Notes under the pieces: model-generated
Database searches by the model: none
The model's input: only the letters and a program-made list of their open reading frames with translations
What the model was told of the DNA's origin: nothing
NCBI GenBank assembly: GCA_949878435.1
Contig: CATLAK010000006.1
Coordinates: 62,001 to 126,000 of the forward strand
DNA: 64,000 nt
Direction: 5' to 3'
Source: an uncultured Lachnospiraceae bacterium
GTDB taxonomy: Bacteria; Bacillota; Clostridia; Lachnospirales; Lachnospiraceae
Shown here: positions 1-9,186 of the stretch, piece after piece
Layout: each line of letters begins with the position of its first letter
Numbering within the stretch: position 1 is the stretch's first letter
Translations under genes and position numbers: made by a program

Positions 1-1289
1 TCGTTGGCATCCGCACCGTTCCACACCTGTGAAAAGACCACCTCAAGTTTTACCCAAAAATTACTCGTCTCAATCATCTTAGGCATAGAAATAGACTGTT
101 CATACTCCTGTGCAAACTTGTCCAATGCTTCGTAGCCGTAGTCCACACCCTTAGCTGCCGATACCTTCCCTGTCCTTGCATACAAAATATCATTGTATTC
201 GGCAGTCAGAAAATAAGCAAAGTCATTGGCGTCTTCCTTCTTTTCTGAATAACCGTTTACGACTACGCAGCTTGTAACGGAAAGGGAACGCGTCTTCCTG
301 CTCTCGTCGATATCCGGCGCCAGCGCAATATCGTAATCATATCCAAATAAGCTATCCTCCTTCGCCTGCTCTAATTTAAACACTGCGTCTGTGGTAGCCA
401 TGGTAAAAACCATCTTTCCAGCCATAAATTCGTCCAGTATCGCTTCATAATCGCTTTCGCTGGTATCAATGGAAAAGAACTGGTTCAAGTCCTGATAGAC
501 GCGCAGACTGGCAATAGCATCCAGATTATAGATATCAATCTGGGAGGTATCCCAACCGGCTTCTCCCCCCATTTTAATAGAATTTCCAACAAAAAAATAA
601 TTATAGAAAATATCTGTGACATCCCACTTAAAGACACCTTCCACCTGCTGCGGGGCATCATAATTATCTGCAAAAGTCTCTATATCCAAAATTGTCCTCG
701 GAAGGAGCTCCTGCACCTTTGCCTCAACCTGTTCTTCCGTAAATGCAGGTTCCTGCTCCGCCTCTGCTTCAAGGCTGGCCCTTGCCATATCCTTCAGATA
801 CGTCTTATTGTACAAGAGAGAGCTGGTCTCAAAGTAAAAAGGATATCCCACAAATTTGTCCTTATAAGAAGCAGCCTGCAGACCCGTTCCAATATAGACC
901 TCTTCCATTGCAGCTCCGTCCTTAGGCATAACCTCGCTCGCAAGACCGGCAAGGCTCGCCTTCTCCAAGGATTCATGGCTGATGATATATAAGTCCGGCG
1001 CACTGTTTTCCAGGGAAGCCTGATTGATTTTTTCCAGATATTCCAGCCCTGATTCTAATACCGGCACCACCCGCACATCATGGGTCTCATTATACGTAAC
1101 TGCCGCACTGCTTAAATAAGAAGTAAGGGCTTCATCCGTATACCAAAGATAAATCGTCTCCTTTTCCCCTGCAAAGATAGTTTCCTCCTGCTTTTCGCTT
1201 ATCTGTCTGCCTGATCCGGCAATGCCAAAAACAGCTGCAGCGGCTATGGCAATGATTCCTATTGCCGTAAGTCGTTTTTTCAGACTCAT
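1..1289 (-). CDS. Extracellular solute-binding protein, family 1-like (C-terminus beyond window)
   Basis: The frame reads without a stop from ATG at 1289 to the window edge (429 codons), so the C-terminus is missing. Residues 5-27 form a hydrophobic signal or anchor segment. I see no lipobox Cys, so export without lipidation or retention as an anchor are both possible. The mature part looks like a sugar-type ABC-transporter binding protein (LWYTDEAL near residue 47, PDLYIISHE near 97, VGYPFYFETSSLLYN in the middle). The ribosome site GGAG lies 6 nt before ATG. The gene starts 14 nt after the argD stop, so it is probably the last gene of the arg transcript. No permease is visible in the window. 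The ligand is unknown. Confidence 0.8.
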   Translation of the reverse strand, partial: MSLKKRLTAIGIIAIAAAAVFGIAGSGRQISEKQEETIFAGEKETIYLWYTDEALTSYLSSAAVTYNETHDVRVVPVLESGLEYLEKINQASLENSAPDLYIISHESLEKASLAGLASEVMPKDGAAMEEVYIGTGLQAASYKDKFVGYPFYFETSSLLYNKTYLKDMARASLEAEAEQEPAFTEEQVEAKVQELLPRTILDIETFADNYDAPQQVEGVFKWDVTDIFYNYFFVGNSIKMGGEAGWDTSQIDIYNLDAIASLRVYQDLNQFFSIDTSESDYEAILDEFMAGKMVFTMATTDAVFKLEQAKEDSLFGYDYDIALAPDIDESRKTRSLSVTSCVVVNGYSEKKEDANDFAYFLTAEYNDILYARTGKVSAAKGVDYGYEALDKFAQEYEQSISMPKMIETSNFWVKLEVVFSQVWNGADAN

Positions 1290-1303
1290 TCTTTACTCCA
1301 TTT

Positions 1304-2500
1304 CTATTCTGCATCCAGACAGGTCCGTAAGATCGCTGTCATCTCATCTACATGTTCCTTTGTAATGATAAGGGGAGGGACAAAACGAATGATATTCATT
1401 CCTGCATTGATCAGGATTAGTCCCCTGTCAAGTGCCTTTGTGATAATATCTCCTACCGGTCTGTCAAATACCAGTCCCTGCATCAGCCCGGCGCCGCGTC
1501 TGGTTTCAATACAATCATATTCCCTGACAAGTTCATCTAACTTCTTTTCCAGATAAGCCCCCGTCTCTTTCACATTATCTATTATATGGTTCTCCTCAAA
1601 TAAATCAAGTACAATATTTATTGCCGCCCCTGCCAGCGGGTTTCCGCCATAGGTCGTGCCGTGGTCGCCGCTGGTAAGAGAATTTGCCCCCACCTTTTCT
1701 GTCAGCAAAAACGCCCCCACCGGGATGCCGCATCCCAGCGCTTTAGCCGTGGTCATGATATCCGGTCTGATTCCGTATCTCTGCCATGCATACATGTAAC
1801 CGGTCCGCCCCATGCCGCATTGAATCTCATCAAGGATAAGCAAGATATCCTTTTCCTCACAGAGTTTCTTGATGCTCTTCATAAAGGCTTCCTCCGCCGG
1901 ATAAATGCCGCCCTCTCCCTGCACCGTCTCAAACAGGATCGCGCAAGTCTTTTCATTCACCTGCTCGATCACGCTCTCAAAATCATTCATTTTGGCAAAG
2001 CGGACATTCCCGATCATGGGCGCAAAAGCTTCCCGGTACTTAGGATTGCCCGTCACCGACAGCGCACCAAAGGTACGTCCGTGAAAAGAATGCTCCATGG
2101 CAATGATCTCATGGTCCGTACTTCCGTCTTTCAGATATGCATACTTGCGGGCTGCCTTGATAGCGCCCTCCACAGCTTCCGCCCCGCTGTTGGTAAAAAA
2201 GACCCTGTCCATCCCGGAAACCGCTTTTATCTTCTTTGCCGCTTCAATCGCCGGCACATTGTAATAATAATTGGAGGTATGGATTACTTTATCAATCTGA
2301 TTTTTCAAGGCATCGTTGTACTTTTTGTTATTATAACCCAGTGCGAACACGGCGATACCGGCGCAAAAATCAAGATACTTCTTTCCCTCAATGTCATAGA
2401 GATAGACGCCGTCCCCCTTATCAAGAACCACCTGATAGCGGTTATAGGTGTGCAGCAATGCCTTTTCGGCATCCTCGATATACTGTTTCATTGTTTCCAT
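1304..2500 (-). CDS. argD: Acetylornithine aminotransferase
   Basis: A class-III PLP aminotransferase of 398 aa. It converts N-acetylglutamate semialdehyde and glutamate to N-acetylornithine in the cytoplasm, the fourth arginine step. Family features: NSGAEAVEGAIKAAR (PLP phosphate region), HGRTFG, the cofactor Asp in ILDEIQCG near residue 226, and the Schiff-base Lys in TTAKALG near 253. A longer reading from 2554 would overlap argB. I chose ATG 2500 because AAGGAAGG lies just upstream and translation then begins at METMKQYI, as in relatives. argB ends 19 nt upstream. Closely related aminotransferases (GabT, RocD) are less likely given the argJ-argB neighbours. Confidence 0.95.
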   Translation of the reverse strand: METMKQYIEDAEKALLHTYNRYQVVLDKGDGVYLYDIEGKKYLDFCAGIAVFALGYNNKKYNDALKNQIDKVIHTSNYYYNVPAIEAAKKIKAVSGMDRVFFTNSGAEAVEGAIKAARKYAYLKDGSTDHEIIAMEHSFHGRTFGALSVTGNPKYREAFAPMIGNVRFAKMNDFESVIEQVNEKTCAILFETVQGEGGIYPAEEAFMKSIKKLCEEKDILLILDEIQCGMGRTGYMYAWQRYGIRPDIMTTAKALGCGIPVGAFLLTEKVGANSLTSGDHGTTYGGNPLAGAAINIVLDLFEENHIIDNVKETGAYLEKKLDELVREYDCIETRRGAGLMQGLVFDRPVGDIITKALDRGLILINAGMNIIRFVPPLIITKEHVDEMTAILRTCLDAE

Positions 2501-2519
2501 CTTTTTTCGGTCCTTCCTT

Positions 2520-3422
2520 TCAATCGTCCTGTTCACAGAGCTGCTTATCTTCATCCCGCAGAATCATGGTTCCCACACCTTCATTGGTGAAGATCTCCAA
2601 AAGCAGGCAGTGGGGAATACGTCCGTCCAGGATATGCACCCTGTTTACTCCGTTTTTCACCGCAGAGGTGCAATTCCCCAGTTTCGGCAGCATCCCTCCG
2701 CCTATCAGCCCGCCTCTGATAAGTGCATCCGCATCAGATACGGTGATCCGCGGAATAAAGGAACTTTTATCATTGATATCCTTATAAAGACCTTCAATAT
2801 CGGTGAGGAATACCAGTTTATCCGCTCCTACCGCCTTGGCGATGGCACATGCGGCATCATCCGCATTGATATTGTAAGTGGAAAAGTGCTCGTCCAATCC
2901 TATGGGCGCAACAATGGGAAGAAAATCCTTTTCCAAAAGATCATACAAAATCTTAGGATTGACATTTTTGATGTCTCCCACAAAGCCGATATCTTCACCA
3001 TCCGAATATTTCTTGTCAACGCCGATCAGACCTCCGTCCTTGCCGCTGATTCCCACAGCCTTTACGCCAAGTTCCTGTACCATGGTGACGAGCCTTTTAT
3101 TCACTCTGCCAAGCACCATCTCCGCAATCTCCATGGTCTCTTCATCCGTCACCCGAAGTCCGTTCACGAATTTGGCTTCTTTTCCTACCTTTCCTACCCA
3201 GCGGCTGATCTCCTTGCCGCCGCCGTGAACGATGATCGGCTTAAAGCCCACCAGCTTAAGAAGCGTCACATCCTTGATCACATTTTTCTGCAATTCTTCA
3301 TTGCTCATGGCGGAACCGCCGTATTTGACCACAATGATCTTTCTGTTGAACTTCTGTATGTAGGGGAGCGCTTCAATCAGAACCTCCGCCTTTTTCAATA
3401 CTTCCTGAATATCCTTGCTCAT
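2520..3422 (-). CDS. argB: Acetylglutamate kinase
   Basis: Amino-acid kinase family, 300 aa, cytoplasmic. It phosphorylates N-acetylglutamate with ATP and is the usual arginine feedback point. Visible motifs: the N-terminal lysine/glycine loop VVKYGGSAM near residues 31-39, VHGGGKEIS, the [12 protein letters not shown] substrate segment and the C-terminal [14 protein letters not shown] stretch typical of ArgB. An in-frame ATG at 3434 sits inside the ribosome site. ATG 3422, preceded by GGAGG at 5-6 nt, is the better start. It lies between argJ and argD in the same direction with short gaps. Confidence 0.96.
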   Translation of the reverse strand: MSKDIQEVLKKAEVLIEALPYIQKFNRKIIVVKYGGSAMSNEELQKNVIKDVTLLKLVGFKPIIVHGGGKEISRWVGKVGKEAKFVNGLRVTDEETMEIAEMVLGRVNKRLVTMVQELGVKAVGISGKDGGLIGVDKKYSDGEDIGFVGDIKNVNPKILYDLLEKDFLPIVAPIGLDEHFSTYNINADDAACAIAKAVGADKLVFLTDIEGLYKDINDKSSFIPRITVSDADALIRGGLIGGGMLPKLGNCTSAVKNGVNRVHILDGRIPHCLLLEIFTNEGVGTMILRDEDKQLCEQDD

Positions 3423-3491
3423 TTTTTCCTCCATTCCGAAGCGTTATATGATGCGTTTTACGATACGCTTTCCAGCTTACCGCACTATTTG

Positions 3492-4715
3492 CTAACTCCG
3501 ATAATCCGCATTGATTCTTACATAATCGTAGGTCAAATCGCATCCCCACGCGGACGCTTCCTCCGTCCCCATCTTCATATCTACGATCACTCTCACCTCA
3601 GGTTCGGACAAGATTTTTCCTGCCTCTTCTTCACTATAATCGGCAGCCACGCCGTCCTTATAAATCTGAATCCTTCCGGCTTTTCCCTCAAAGAAAAGCT
3701 CTATCTTTTCCGGGTCGAATAAAACCCCCGAATAACCCAGCGCACACAAGATTCTGCCCCAGTTGGCGTCATGCCCGTAAATAGCCGCCTTGGTCAAACT
3801 AGAACAAATCACAGACTTGCTTAAGATTCTTGCATCTTCCTTGGTCGCCGCACCGATCACCTTTGTCTCGAAAAGTGCCGTCGCCCCTTCCCCATCGCCA
3901 GCCATCATCTTGGCAAGGGTCTCGTTTATGTAATGAAGTCCTTCTTTAAATGCCTCATATTCCGGGGTTTCATCCTGAATTTCGGGATTTTCCGCCATTC
4001 CGTTTGCCATCACCAAGAGCGTATCGTTGGTAGAGGTATCTCCGTCCACGGAAATCATGTTAAAGGTATCCTTCACATCCTCCTTCACGGCTTTCGTAAG
4101 AAGTTCCTTTGAAATCACTGCGTCTGTGGTCACAAACGCAAGCATAGTGCACATATTGGGATGAATCATGCCAGATCCCTTGCACATACCGCCTAAGGTG
4201 ACCTTTACGCCTTTCACATCTATTTCCACTGCCGCCTGCTTAGAACGCGTGTCTGTGGTCATGATTGCCTCTGCCGCCTGCGACCCGGCGTCCAGCGTGT
4301 CCGCCTTTGCCTTGGCAAGTTTTTCGATGCCTGCCTCGATTCTCTCAATAGGAAGCTGCATGCCTATCACTCCGGTAGATGCCACAAGCACGGATTCCTC
4401 GGGTACGCCAAAGACTTCTGATGCCCGGACTGCCGTTCTCTTACAGTATGCATAGCCTTCCTGTCCCGTACAGGCATTGGCAATTCCTGCATTGATGACC
4501 ACCGCCTGTCCGAAAGAAGATTCCTCTACCACCTTCTTATCCCACAAAACCGGCGCCGCCTTCACCACATTGCTGGTAAAAGTCCCCGCCAGCACGCAAG
4601 GCTTCCTGCTGTAAATGACAGCCATATCCTTCCTGTCCTTATACTTAATCGATGCATCCACGCCTGCTGCCTCAAATCCTTTTGCGGCAGTTACACCGCC
4701 TGTCCTTATCTTCAT
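3492..4715 (-). CDS. argJ: Bifunctional glutamate N-acetyltransferase / ornithine acetyltransferase
   Basis: 407 aa, the usual ArgJ length. It moves the acetyl group from N-acetylornithine to glutamate and so recycles it; some members also use acetyl-CoA. ArgJ is made as a precursor that cuts itself before a Thr. The site is visible as KGSGMIHPNMCTMLAF, with the nucleophile Thr near residue 190 (the residue before it is Cys here, often Ala). The C-terminal DLTYDYVRINADYRS ending is characteristic. ATG 4715 is chosen over 4742 because GAGGAG stands 5-7 nt upstream. No argA was seen in the window, so whether this protein is mono- or bifunctional cannot be decided here. Confidence 0.95.
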   Translation of the reverse strand: MKIRTGGVTAAKGFEAAGVDASIKYKDRKDMAVIYSRKPCVLAGTFTSNVVKAAPVLWDKKVVEESSFGQAVVINAGIANACTGQEGYAYCKRTAVRASEVFGVPEESVLVASTGVIGMQLPIERIEAGIEKLAKAKADTLDAGSQAAEAIMTTDTRSKQAAVEIDVKGVKVTLGGMCKGSGMIHPNMCTMLAFVTTDAVISKELLTKAVKEDVKDTFNMISVDGDTSTNDTLLVMANGMAENPEIQDETPEYEAFKEGLHYINETLAKMMAGDGEGATALFETKVIGAATKEDARILSKSVICSSLTKAAIYGHDANWGRILCALGYSGVLFDPEKIELFFEGKAGRIQIYKDGVAADYSEEEAGKILSEPEVRVIVDMKMGTEEASAWGCDLTYDYVRINADYRS

Positions 4716-4761
4716 ATGCTCCTCTTTCCGTGCCCCTGACACTTAAATTTCTTTGCATCTA

Positions 4762-5772
4762 TCACTTATTATAGTTCACAATGTTTTCTTTGTTTAAGGT
4801 AAAATCATAATAATTCAAATCTTCCCTCTTTGTCCACCCTATTTCATTCCAAAATGCATTGCCGACATCATTTGCCGTAAAGGCAATCAGGGAAACCTTG
4901 TTAATTTTTTCTTTCTCCAGTTCCTTCATGCAATGGACTACCATTTGTTTTCCAATCCCGCGCATGCGGTAATCCTCATGCACGCACACGTGATAAAGAC
5001 ACCCCCGCCTGCCGTCATGACCGCAGAGGATGCTTCCCACGATTTTGCCGTCCTCCACAGCTACTACGCTGGAAGTGGGATTTCGCTTCAAAAACCGTTC
5101 TACCCCTTCCTTTGCATCGTCAACGCTTCTTATGGCAAAACCTTTTATACTCATCCAGAGTGCATGTACCCCTTCATAATCCGCTAATGTCATTGTTCTG
5201 ATTTCCATGCTGTCTTCTCCCTCTAAATGCACGACCCGATAATCGTGGTCTACAAAAGGAAGGAATTTCGTCAGCACATCCTCCGTTTTCAGCCTCAAGC
5301 TTGCCGTGTTCACACAAGGATGACACCCTAAAAACGCTTCTTTCAGGACGTCCTCATCAATGAGCAGATTGACATGCTTTTCCTTATCATTCATCAGCCC
5401 CATAATACTCACTGCGCCCGGCGATATATGTAAGTACTCCTCCATGAACTCCTCCGGTGCAAAAGAAAGCCGGGCGCTTCCGATCTGCTTTGAAAGCTCC
5501 TTCGTCTTAAATTTCTTTTCCCCCGGCATGAGCAGCAGGTAAAAAACCGTTTTCTGGCTATTGCATAAAAACAGATTCTTGCACATATGGATTCCCAAAA
5601 TCTCGTCCACCCCCTGGCACGCCTCTATGGTAGCCATGGGCTCATGATCCATTCTAAGGAAAGGAATGCCCAAACTTTGAAGCAACGTATATACCTTCAT
5701 TTCCCTTTCCTGTCTTCCTTCACTCATTGGAATGTCATCATACAAAGCCGTATCATGTATCAACTCATTCAT
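4762..5772 (-). CDS. ProX-type aminoacyl-tRNA deacylase fused to a GNAT acetyltransferase
   Basis: A 336-aa two-domain protein. Residues about 20-150 resemble the YbaK/ProX editing fold (LGIPFLRMDHEP, KNLFLCN, KTKELSKQIGSARLSFA, GAVSIMGLMND), which in relatives hydrolyses mischarged tRNA(Pro) such as Ala-tRNA(Pro). Residues about 190-330 form a GNAT N-acetyltransferase with the acetyl-CoA loop YRMRGIGK near 269. ATG 5772 follows GGAGG at 7 nt; the longer reading from 5808 has no ribosome site. It lies inside the arg gene cluster between a nucleoside phosphorylase and argJ. The domain calls are from sequence; substrates and the reason for the fusion are unknown. Confidence 0.85.
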   Translation of the reverse strand: MNELIHDTALYDDIPMSEGRQEREMKVYTLLQSLGIPFLRMDHEPMATIEACQGVDEILGIHMCKNLFLCNSQKTVFYLLLMPGEKKFKTKELSKQIGSARLSFAPEEFMEEYLHISPGAVSIMGLMNDKEKHVNLLIDEDVLKEAFLGCHPCVNTASLRLKTEDVLTKFLPFVDHDYRVVHLEGEDSMEIRTMTLADYEGVHALWMSIKGFAIRSVDDAKEGVERFLKRNPTSSVVAVEDGKIVGSILCGHDGRRGCLYHVCVHEDYRMRGIGKQMVVHCMKELEKEKINKVSLIAFTANDVGNAFWNEIGWTKREDLNYYDFTLNKENIVNYNK

Positions 5773-5824
5773 TTCAAAGCCTCCCTGGTCCTGATCCAGA
5801 TAAAACAATTCCTATCCGCTGCGT

Positions 5825-6571
5825 TTATGCATGCACTGCTGCAATGATCAGATTAATTACCTGCTCAATGGAATCGGAAAGATTGTTTTCTCCCCATCCC
5901 AACTCCCATTCGCTTTCACTATAAACATCCGAAATTACATAGATTGCAGAAGCAGCACATTTTCTATAGTTTGCTATGGTAAAAAGACCTGCACCCTCCA
6001 TCTCCACGCACAATGCGCCCTTTTCCCTATAGCCAATCACCTGCCCCCAGGTCTCCCGATATCCGGCATCCGTGGTCCAATGCTTCCCTCTCCGGTATTG
6101 GACCTTATTTTTTTGAAGAAAATCCTCCAGTTCATCCGTCAAGGATTTTGTCGATTCTATTACATCCAAGTCAAATCCATATAACCCTGCAACAGCCGTG
6201 TCATTGTAAGCGCCCTCCGTCAAAACAAACTCTCCTGCTTTCATATCCGTCTTAAGCCCACCCGCAAAGCCTACATGAACAAGTTCCTGCACCCCTCCGG
6301 CAATCAAGTCCTCCGCCTGCGTTGCAATTGCCGGAGCACACATATTCCCTTTTATGAATCCAACATCTTCATTGGCGTTGAATACAAAAAGCTTTCCCCC
6401 AATCGGATATCGATAGATTCCGCAGTCTCTTGAAACCATGGTATCATAAAGACTGTCAGCCAAGAGATAGACTCTCTTAGGGACCTTTATCCGGTCGATA
6501 TCAAATCCCGCATTTTCCAGTTCAAGCTTGACTAATTTATAAGGATCCGTTAAAACATCATTCATATTCAT
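5825..6571 (-). CDS. Nucleoside phosphorylase (PNP/UDP family)
   Basis: 248 aa, cytoplasmic. The fold is recognised from VHVGFAGGLKTDMKAGEFVL (phosphate and ribose side), AYNDTAVAGLYG, and CVEMEGAGLFTIA near residue 190, the nucleoside-ribose Met-Glu pair of the family. Closest in style to the uridine phosphorylase / MTA-SAH nucleosidase group; the base it uses cannot be assigned by eye. Two ATGs (6571 and 6565) are possible. GGAG 8 nt before 6571 favours that one. It starts 23 nt after the preceding small membrane-protein gene and sits inside the interrupted arg cluster. Confidence 0.85.
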   Translation of the reverse strand: MNMNDVLTDPYKLVKLELENAGFDIDRIKVPKRVYLLADSLYDTMVSRDCGIYRYPIGGKLFVFNANEDVGFIKGNMCAPAIATQAEDLIAGGVQELVHVGFAGGLKTDMKAGEFVLTEGAYNDTAVAGLYGFDLDVIESTKSLTDELEDFLQKNKVQYRRGKHWTTDAGYRETWGQVIGYREKGALCVEMEGAGLFTIANYRKCAASAIYVISDVYSESEWELGWGENNLSDSIEQVINLIIAAVHA

Positions 6572-6594
6572 AAATCCAGCTCCTTCTTTCCTGC

Positions 6595-6951
6595 TCACCG
6601 CTCGTCCACATCAGACCAAATCACCTGACCTCCAAACACCACCTTTTCGATTGCCTTAAGGTCAATCACAGTTTCATAACTTCCTTCCTTAAAAAACGAT
6701 GATACCAATACCTTCCTTGCACTGATATAAAGCGTATCTCCATCCTGTTCAAGCTTCCATCCTCTAAGCGCTGCCGCCGATTCCACGGATTCGATCCGCA
6801 GCTTGAGCTCCTGACCATTGACTAAAGCAGTACAATATACCTGCGCATGATCAACAGGTTCACCGACAATAAAAAGCTTAAGCGAAACACATAGACTAAT
6901 GACCACGACCAATCCGACAATACTTTTAATCAGCATATTCTTCCAATTCAT
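6595..6951 (-). CDS. Small membrane-anchored protein of unknown function
   Basis: 118 aa. Residues 8-29 form one transmembrane or uncleaved signal helix (IVGLVVVISLCVSLKLFIV). The remaining roughly 85 residues look like a small beta-rich extracytoplasmic domain. No family recognised. Its ATG lies 26 nt inside the end of the upstream LprI-like lipoprotein gene and follows AAGGAG at a good distance, so the two are translationally coupled and probably work together. Confidence 0.7.
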   Translation of the reverse strand: MNWKNMLIKSIVGLVVVISLCVSLKLFIVGEPVDHAQVYCTALVNGQELKLRIESVESAAALRGWKLEQDGDTLYISARKVLVSSFFKEGSYETVIDLKAIEKVVFGGQVIWSDVDER

Positions 6952-8023
6952 ATACCCGCTCCTTCGTTAATTCTGCCGCCTTCATGGATTCAATCATAGA
7001 CTGCATACTTCCGCCTTCGCATCCCTGCCCCGCCGTCTTTACTTGCTCTTCTTTTTGTATAATCCATTCTCTTTCTTCAACTCTCAAAGATTCCATTTTT
7101 GTCTCATCAAGTTCTGATTCCAATAGCCTCCACACATTATTTAACGTATCATCCCAATTCTGAAGCAATTCTGCACTGGTCTCATTCATATCCAGCTGCG
7201 TGACATCCTCCTGTAATTTTGCCGTCAGTTCGGCGTCCCGCTCCTCTGCATAAGAAATCATTTCTGCAATTCTTTCAGAAAGGCTCTGTTTCTCATATAC
7301 ATAGCTTGAAAAACCATTTTCCATGTTAATATTATAAAGACCGTAAAAGGGAAGCTTGGTTTCTGCAACTGTCTCCAAATCATAATATCCCACCCATCTA
7401 CGATATTCCTCTGGCAGCTTCGCCAGTTCTGCCCCAGGAAGATACAGGTAAAATTCCTCGCCGCCATCCAGCCCGTAAGCAGTGGAATACACATACCGGA
7501 CATGATCCGCCAGTTCTTCTGTCCCCGGCTCCTTCGCAAACGTAAGAGAAATCAGCTTCATTTTAAAGGTAAACTCGTCCACCTTTTCCAAATTGTCAAA
7601 TTTGCCTTTAAAGCTACAGCTATATCTAGTGCCGTCAGGATATCCTTCTCCGCTCTCTCCCATATTTGAATCATTATATAGTCCCTGAAAAGACCCGTCA
7701 CTGTTTATAGAAAGTTCCGTAGACCAGGCACCTGCACCGCTGCTGAACATAAAAAGCCAGTCTGACAGATTTGCAAAGCCAAATTCTATATCCTTCTGGT
7801 CGGTTTCGGCTTCCTGATTCTCCTGTTTTGGCTCATTCTGCTGTTCTCCCTGTAAAGATTCCTCCGTGCCAGATTGCCCTGTACCAGATTCCTCTGCATC
7901 AGATTGTTCTGTCGGAATTTCTTCAATCACCGGATACTGTATTTGATCACCATTCCCTTGTCCGCACCCTGCTAATACCGCCATAAAAAAAATTACTGCT
8001 AAAACAACCGCTTTCTTTTTCAT
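6926..8023 (-). CDS. Lipoprotein with C-terminal LprI/DUF1311-like domain
   Basis: 365 aa. The N-terminus is a lipoprotein signal with lipobox AVLAGC (Cys about residue 20). A Gln/Glu/Ser-rich linker follows (about 22-80), then a middle domain of unknown type. The last roughly 110 residues match the LprI-like pattern: LNNVWRLLESEL, LRVEEREWI, GGSMQSMIES and LTKERVYELEEY. Some members of this family inhibit lysozyme; that role here is inference. The ATG follows AGAGG at about 12 nt, a weak arrangement. It begins 60 nt after argC and overlaps the next small gene. Confidence 0.8.
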   Translation of the reverse strand: MKKKAVVLAVIFFMAVLAGCGQGNGDQIQYPVIEEIPTEQSDAEESGTGQSGTEESLQGEQQNEPKQENQEAETDQKDIEFGFANLSDWLFMFSSGAGAWSTELSINSDGSFQGLYNDSNMGESGEGYPDGTRYSCSFKGKFDNLEKVDEFTFKMKLISLTFAKEPGTEELADHVRYVYSTAYGLDGGEEFYLYLPGAELAKLPEEYRRWVGYYDLETVAETKLPFYGLYNINMENGFSSYVYEKQSLSERIAEMISYAEERDAELTAKLQEDVTQLDMNETSAELLQNWDDTLNNVWRLLESELDETKMESLRVEEREWIIQKEEQVKTAGQGCEGGSMQSMIESMKAAELTKERVYELEEYAD

Positions 8024-8083
8024 TTCTCCATTATACCTCTATTTTCTCATCCAAATGTCCCCTGATAAATTGGCTCCTTCATG

Positions 8084-9043
8084 TTATCTTGCCAGATTCA
8101 GCCCCTTATCCTCCTCGCATCCCAGCATAATATTAAGACACTGAATCGCCGCACCAGATGCACCTTTTCCCAAGTTATCAAATCTGGTGCTTATCAGCAC
8201 CCTGTCTTCATTACCGGTCACATAGATTTCTATGCCGTCCCAGCCAGAGCAGGCATTGCCTGCCAGGAAACCATTATAATCTTCCTCTTTGCCAAATGGC
8301 ATCACCTTCACAAATTTTTCCTCGGAATAATAAGCACATAAAAAAGCATGAATCTCTTCAGGCGTCTGTTTTTTTGAAAGAAGTTCTGTATAAAAAGGAG
8401 TGGTAAGCAACATCCCGCTATAATAGTCACATATAATAGGAGAAAACAACGGCGCTTTCTCAAGACCGGTAATCTTCTGCATTTCTTTCAAATGCTTATG
8501 ATTCTGGGTAAGAGCATACTCCCTGGGTGCATCGAGCTCCGCATCCCTCTCCTTAGCCTCATAGACGGCGATGGTCTTTTTCCCAGCCCCGCTATAACCG
8601 GACAGCGCAAATGCTGAAACCGGGTAGTCTGCCGGCAGGATTCCTCCTGCAATCAGCGGATAGATAATCGTGATAAATCCGGTAGCGTAGCATCCCGGCA
8701 CGGCAATCCGGTTCCCGCCTTTGATTTTCTGTCTATGTATTTTGGATAACTCAGGAAATCCATATGCCCAGCCATCCTGGGTCCTGTGCGCAGTTGATGT
8801 GTCTATAATCTTCACATTTTCATTCTCTACGAGACTTACCGACTCCCTCGCCGCATCATCAGGGAGACATAAAAACGTAATATCCGATTGGTTAATCAGC
8901 CTTCTGCGCTCTTCCACATCTTTTCTCCTCTCAGAATCAATATGTAACAATTCGATATCATCCCTTCCTTCAAATCGCTCATATATCCTAAGACCTGTCG
9001 TTCCTTCACTTCCATCAATAAAAATTTTTGTTTTTATGCTCAT
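8084..9043 (-). CDS. argC: N-acetyl-gamma-glutamyl-phosphate reductase, type 2
   Basis: 319 aa, NADPH-dependent. It reduces N-acetylglutamyl phosphate to the semialdehyde. N-terminal dinucleotide loop GSEGTTGLRIYERF; catalytic Cys in PGCYATG near residue 117; TQNHKHLKEM carries the conserved His. The short form and the GSEGTTG loop point to the second ArgC type rather than the roughly 345-aa type usual beside argJ in Bacillus. GGGAG precedes ATG 9043. It is the first gene after a strong minus-strand promoter and diverges from argG. Confidence 0.95.
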   Translation of the reverse strand: MSIKTKIFIDGSEGTTGLRIYERFEGRDDIELLHIDSERRKDVEERRRLINQSDITFLCLPDDAARESVSLVENENVKIIDTSTAHRTQDGWAYGFPELSKIHRQKIKGGNRIAVPGCYATGFITIIYPLIAGGILPADYPVSAFALSGYSGAGKKTIAVYEAKERDAELDAPREYALTQNHKHLKEMQKITGLEKAPLFSPIICDYYSGMLLTTPFYTELLSKKQTPEEIHAFLCAYYSEEKFVKVMPFGKEEDYNGFLAGNACSGWDGIEIYVTGNEDRVLISTRFDNLGKGASGAAIQCLNIMLGCEEDKGLNLAR

Positions 9044-9102
9044 GGTCTACTCCCTCTTTATCCTTCTGCTTCTTTGTTTATATCCTTTAAAGATACAAAA
9101 CT

Positions 9103-9131
9103 ACTATACTCTTTCTCCTTCAAAATCTCAA
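9103..9131 (-). promoter_or_regulatory. Sigma-A promoter of the argC transcript
   Basis: On the minus strand TTGAGA (9126-9131) is separated by exactly 17 bp from TATAGT (9103-9108). The predicted start is near 9096, giving a leader of about 50 nt before argC. Confidence 0.75.
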
Positions 9132-9186
9132 CTTTTTTAGATATTGATTTTTATAGCTGTTATTGCATTGCATGATTATACATTAT

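Noticed and set aside
485..1314. Several short minus-strand frames suggesting a broken gene left of argD
   Set aside because: They are out-of-frame shadows; the true frame is open from 1289 to the window edge.
1661..3722. Long plus-strand open frames opposite argD, argB and argJ
   Set aside because: They are antisense to well-supported genes, lack ribosome sites and show no known domains.
8024..8083. Separate promoter before the LprI-like lipoprotein (TATAAT near 8030)
   Set aside because: No -35 at proper distance, and transcription would start at or after the start codon.
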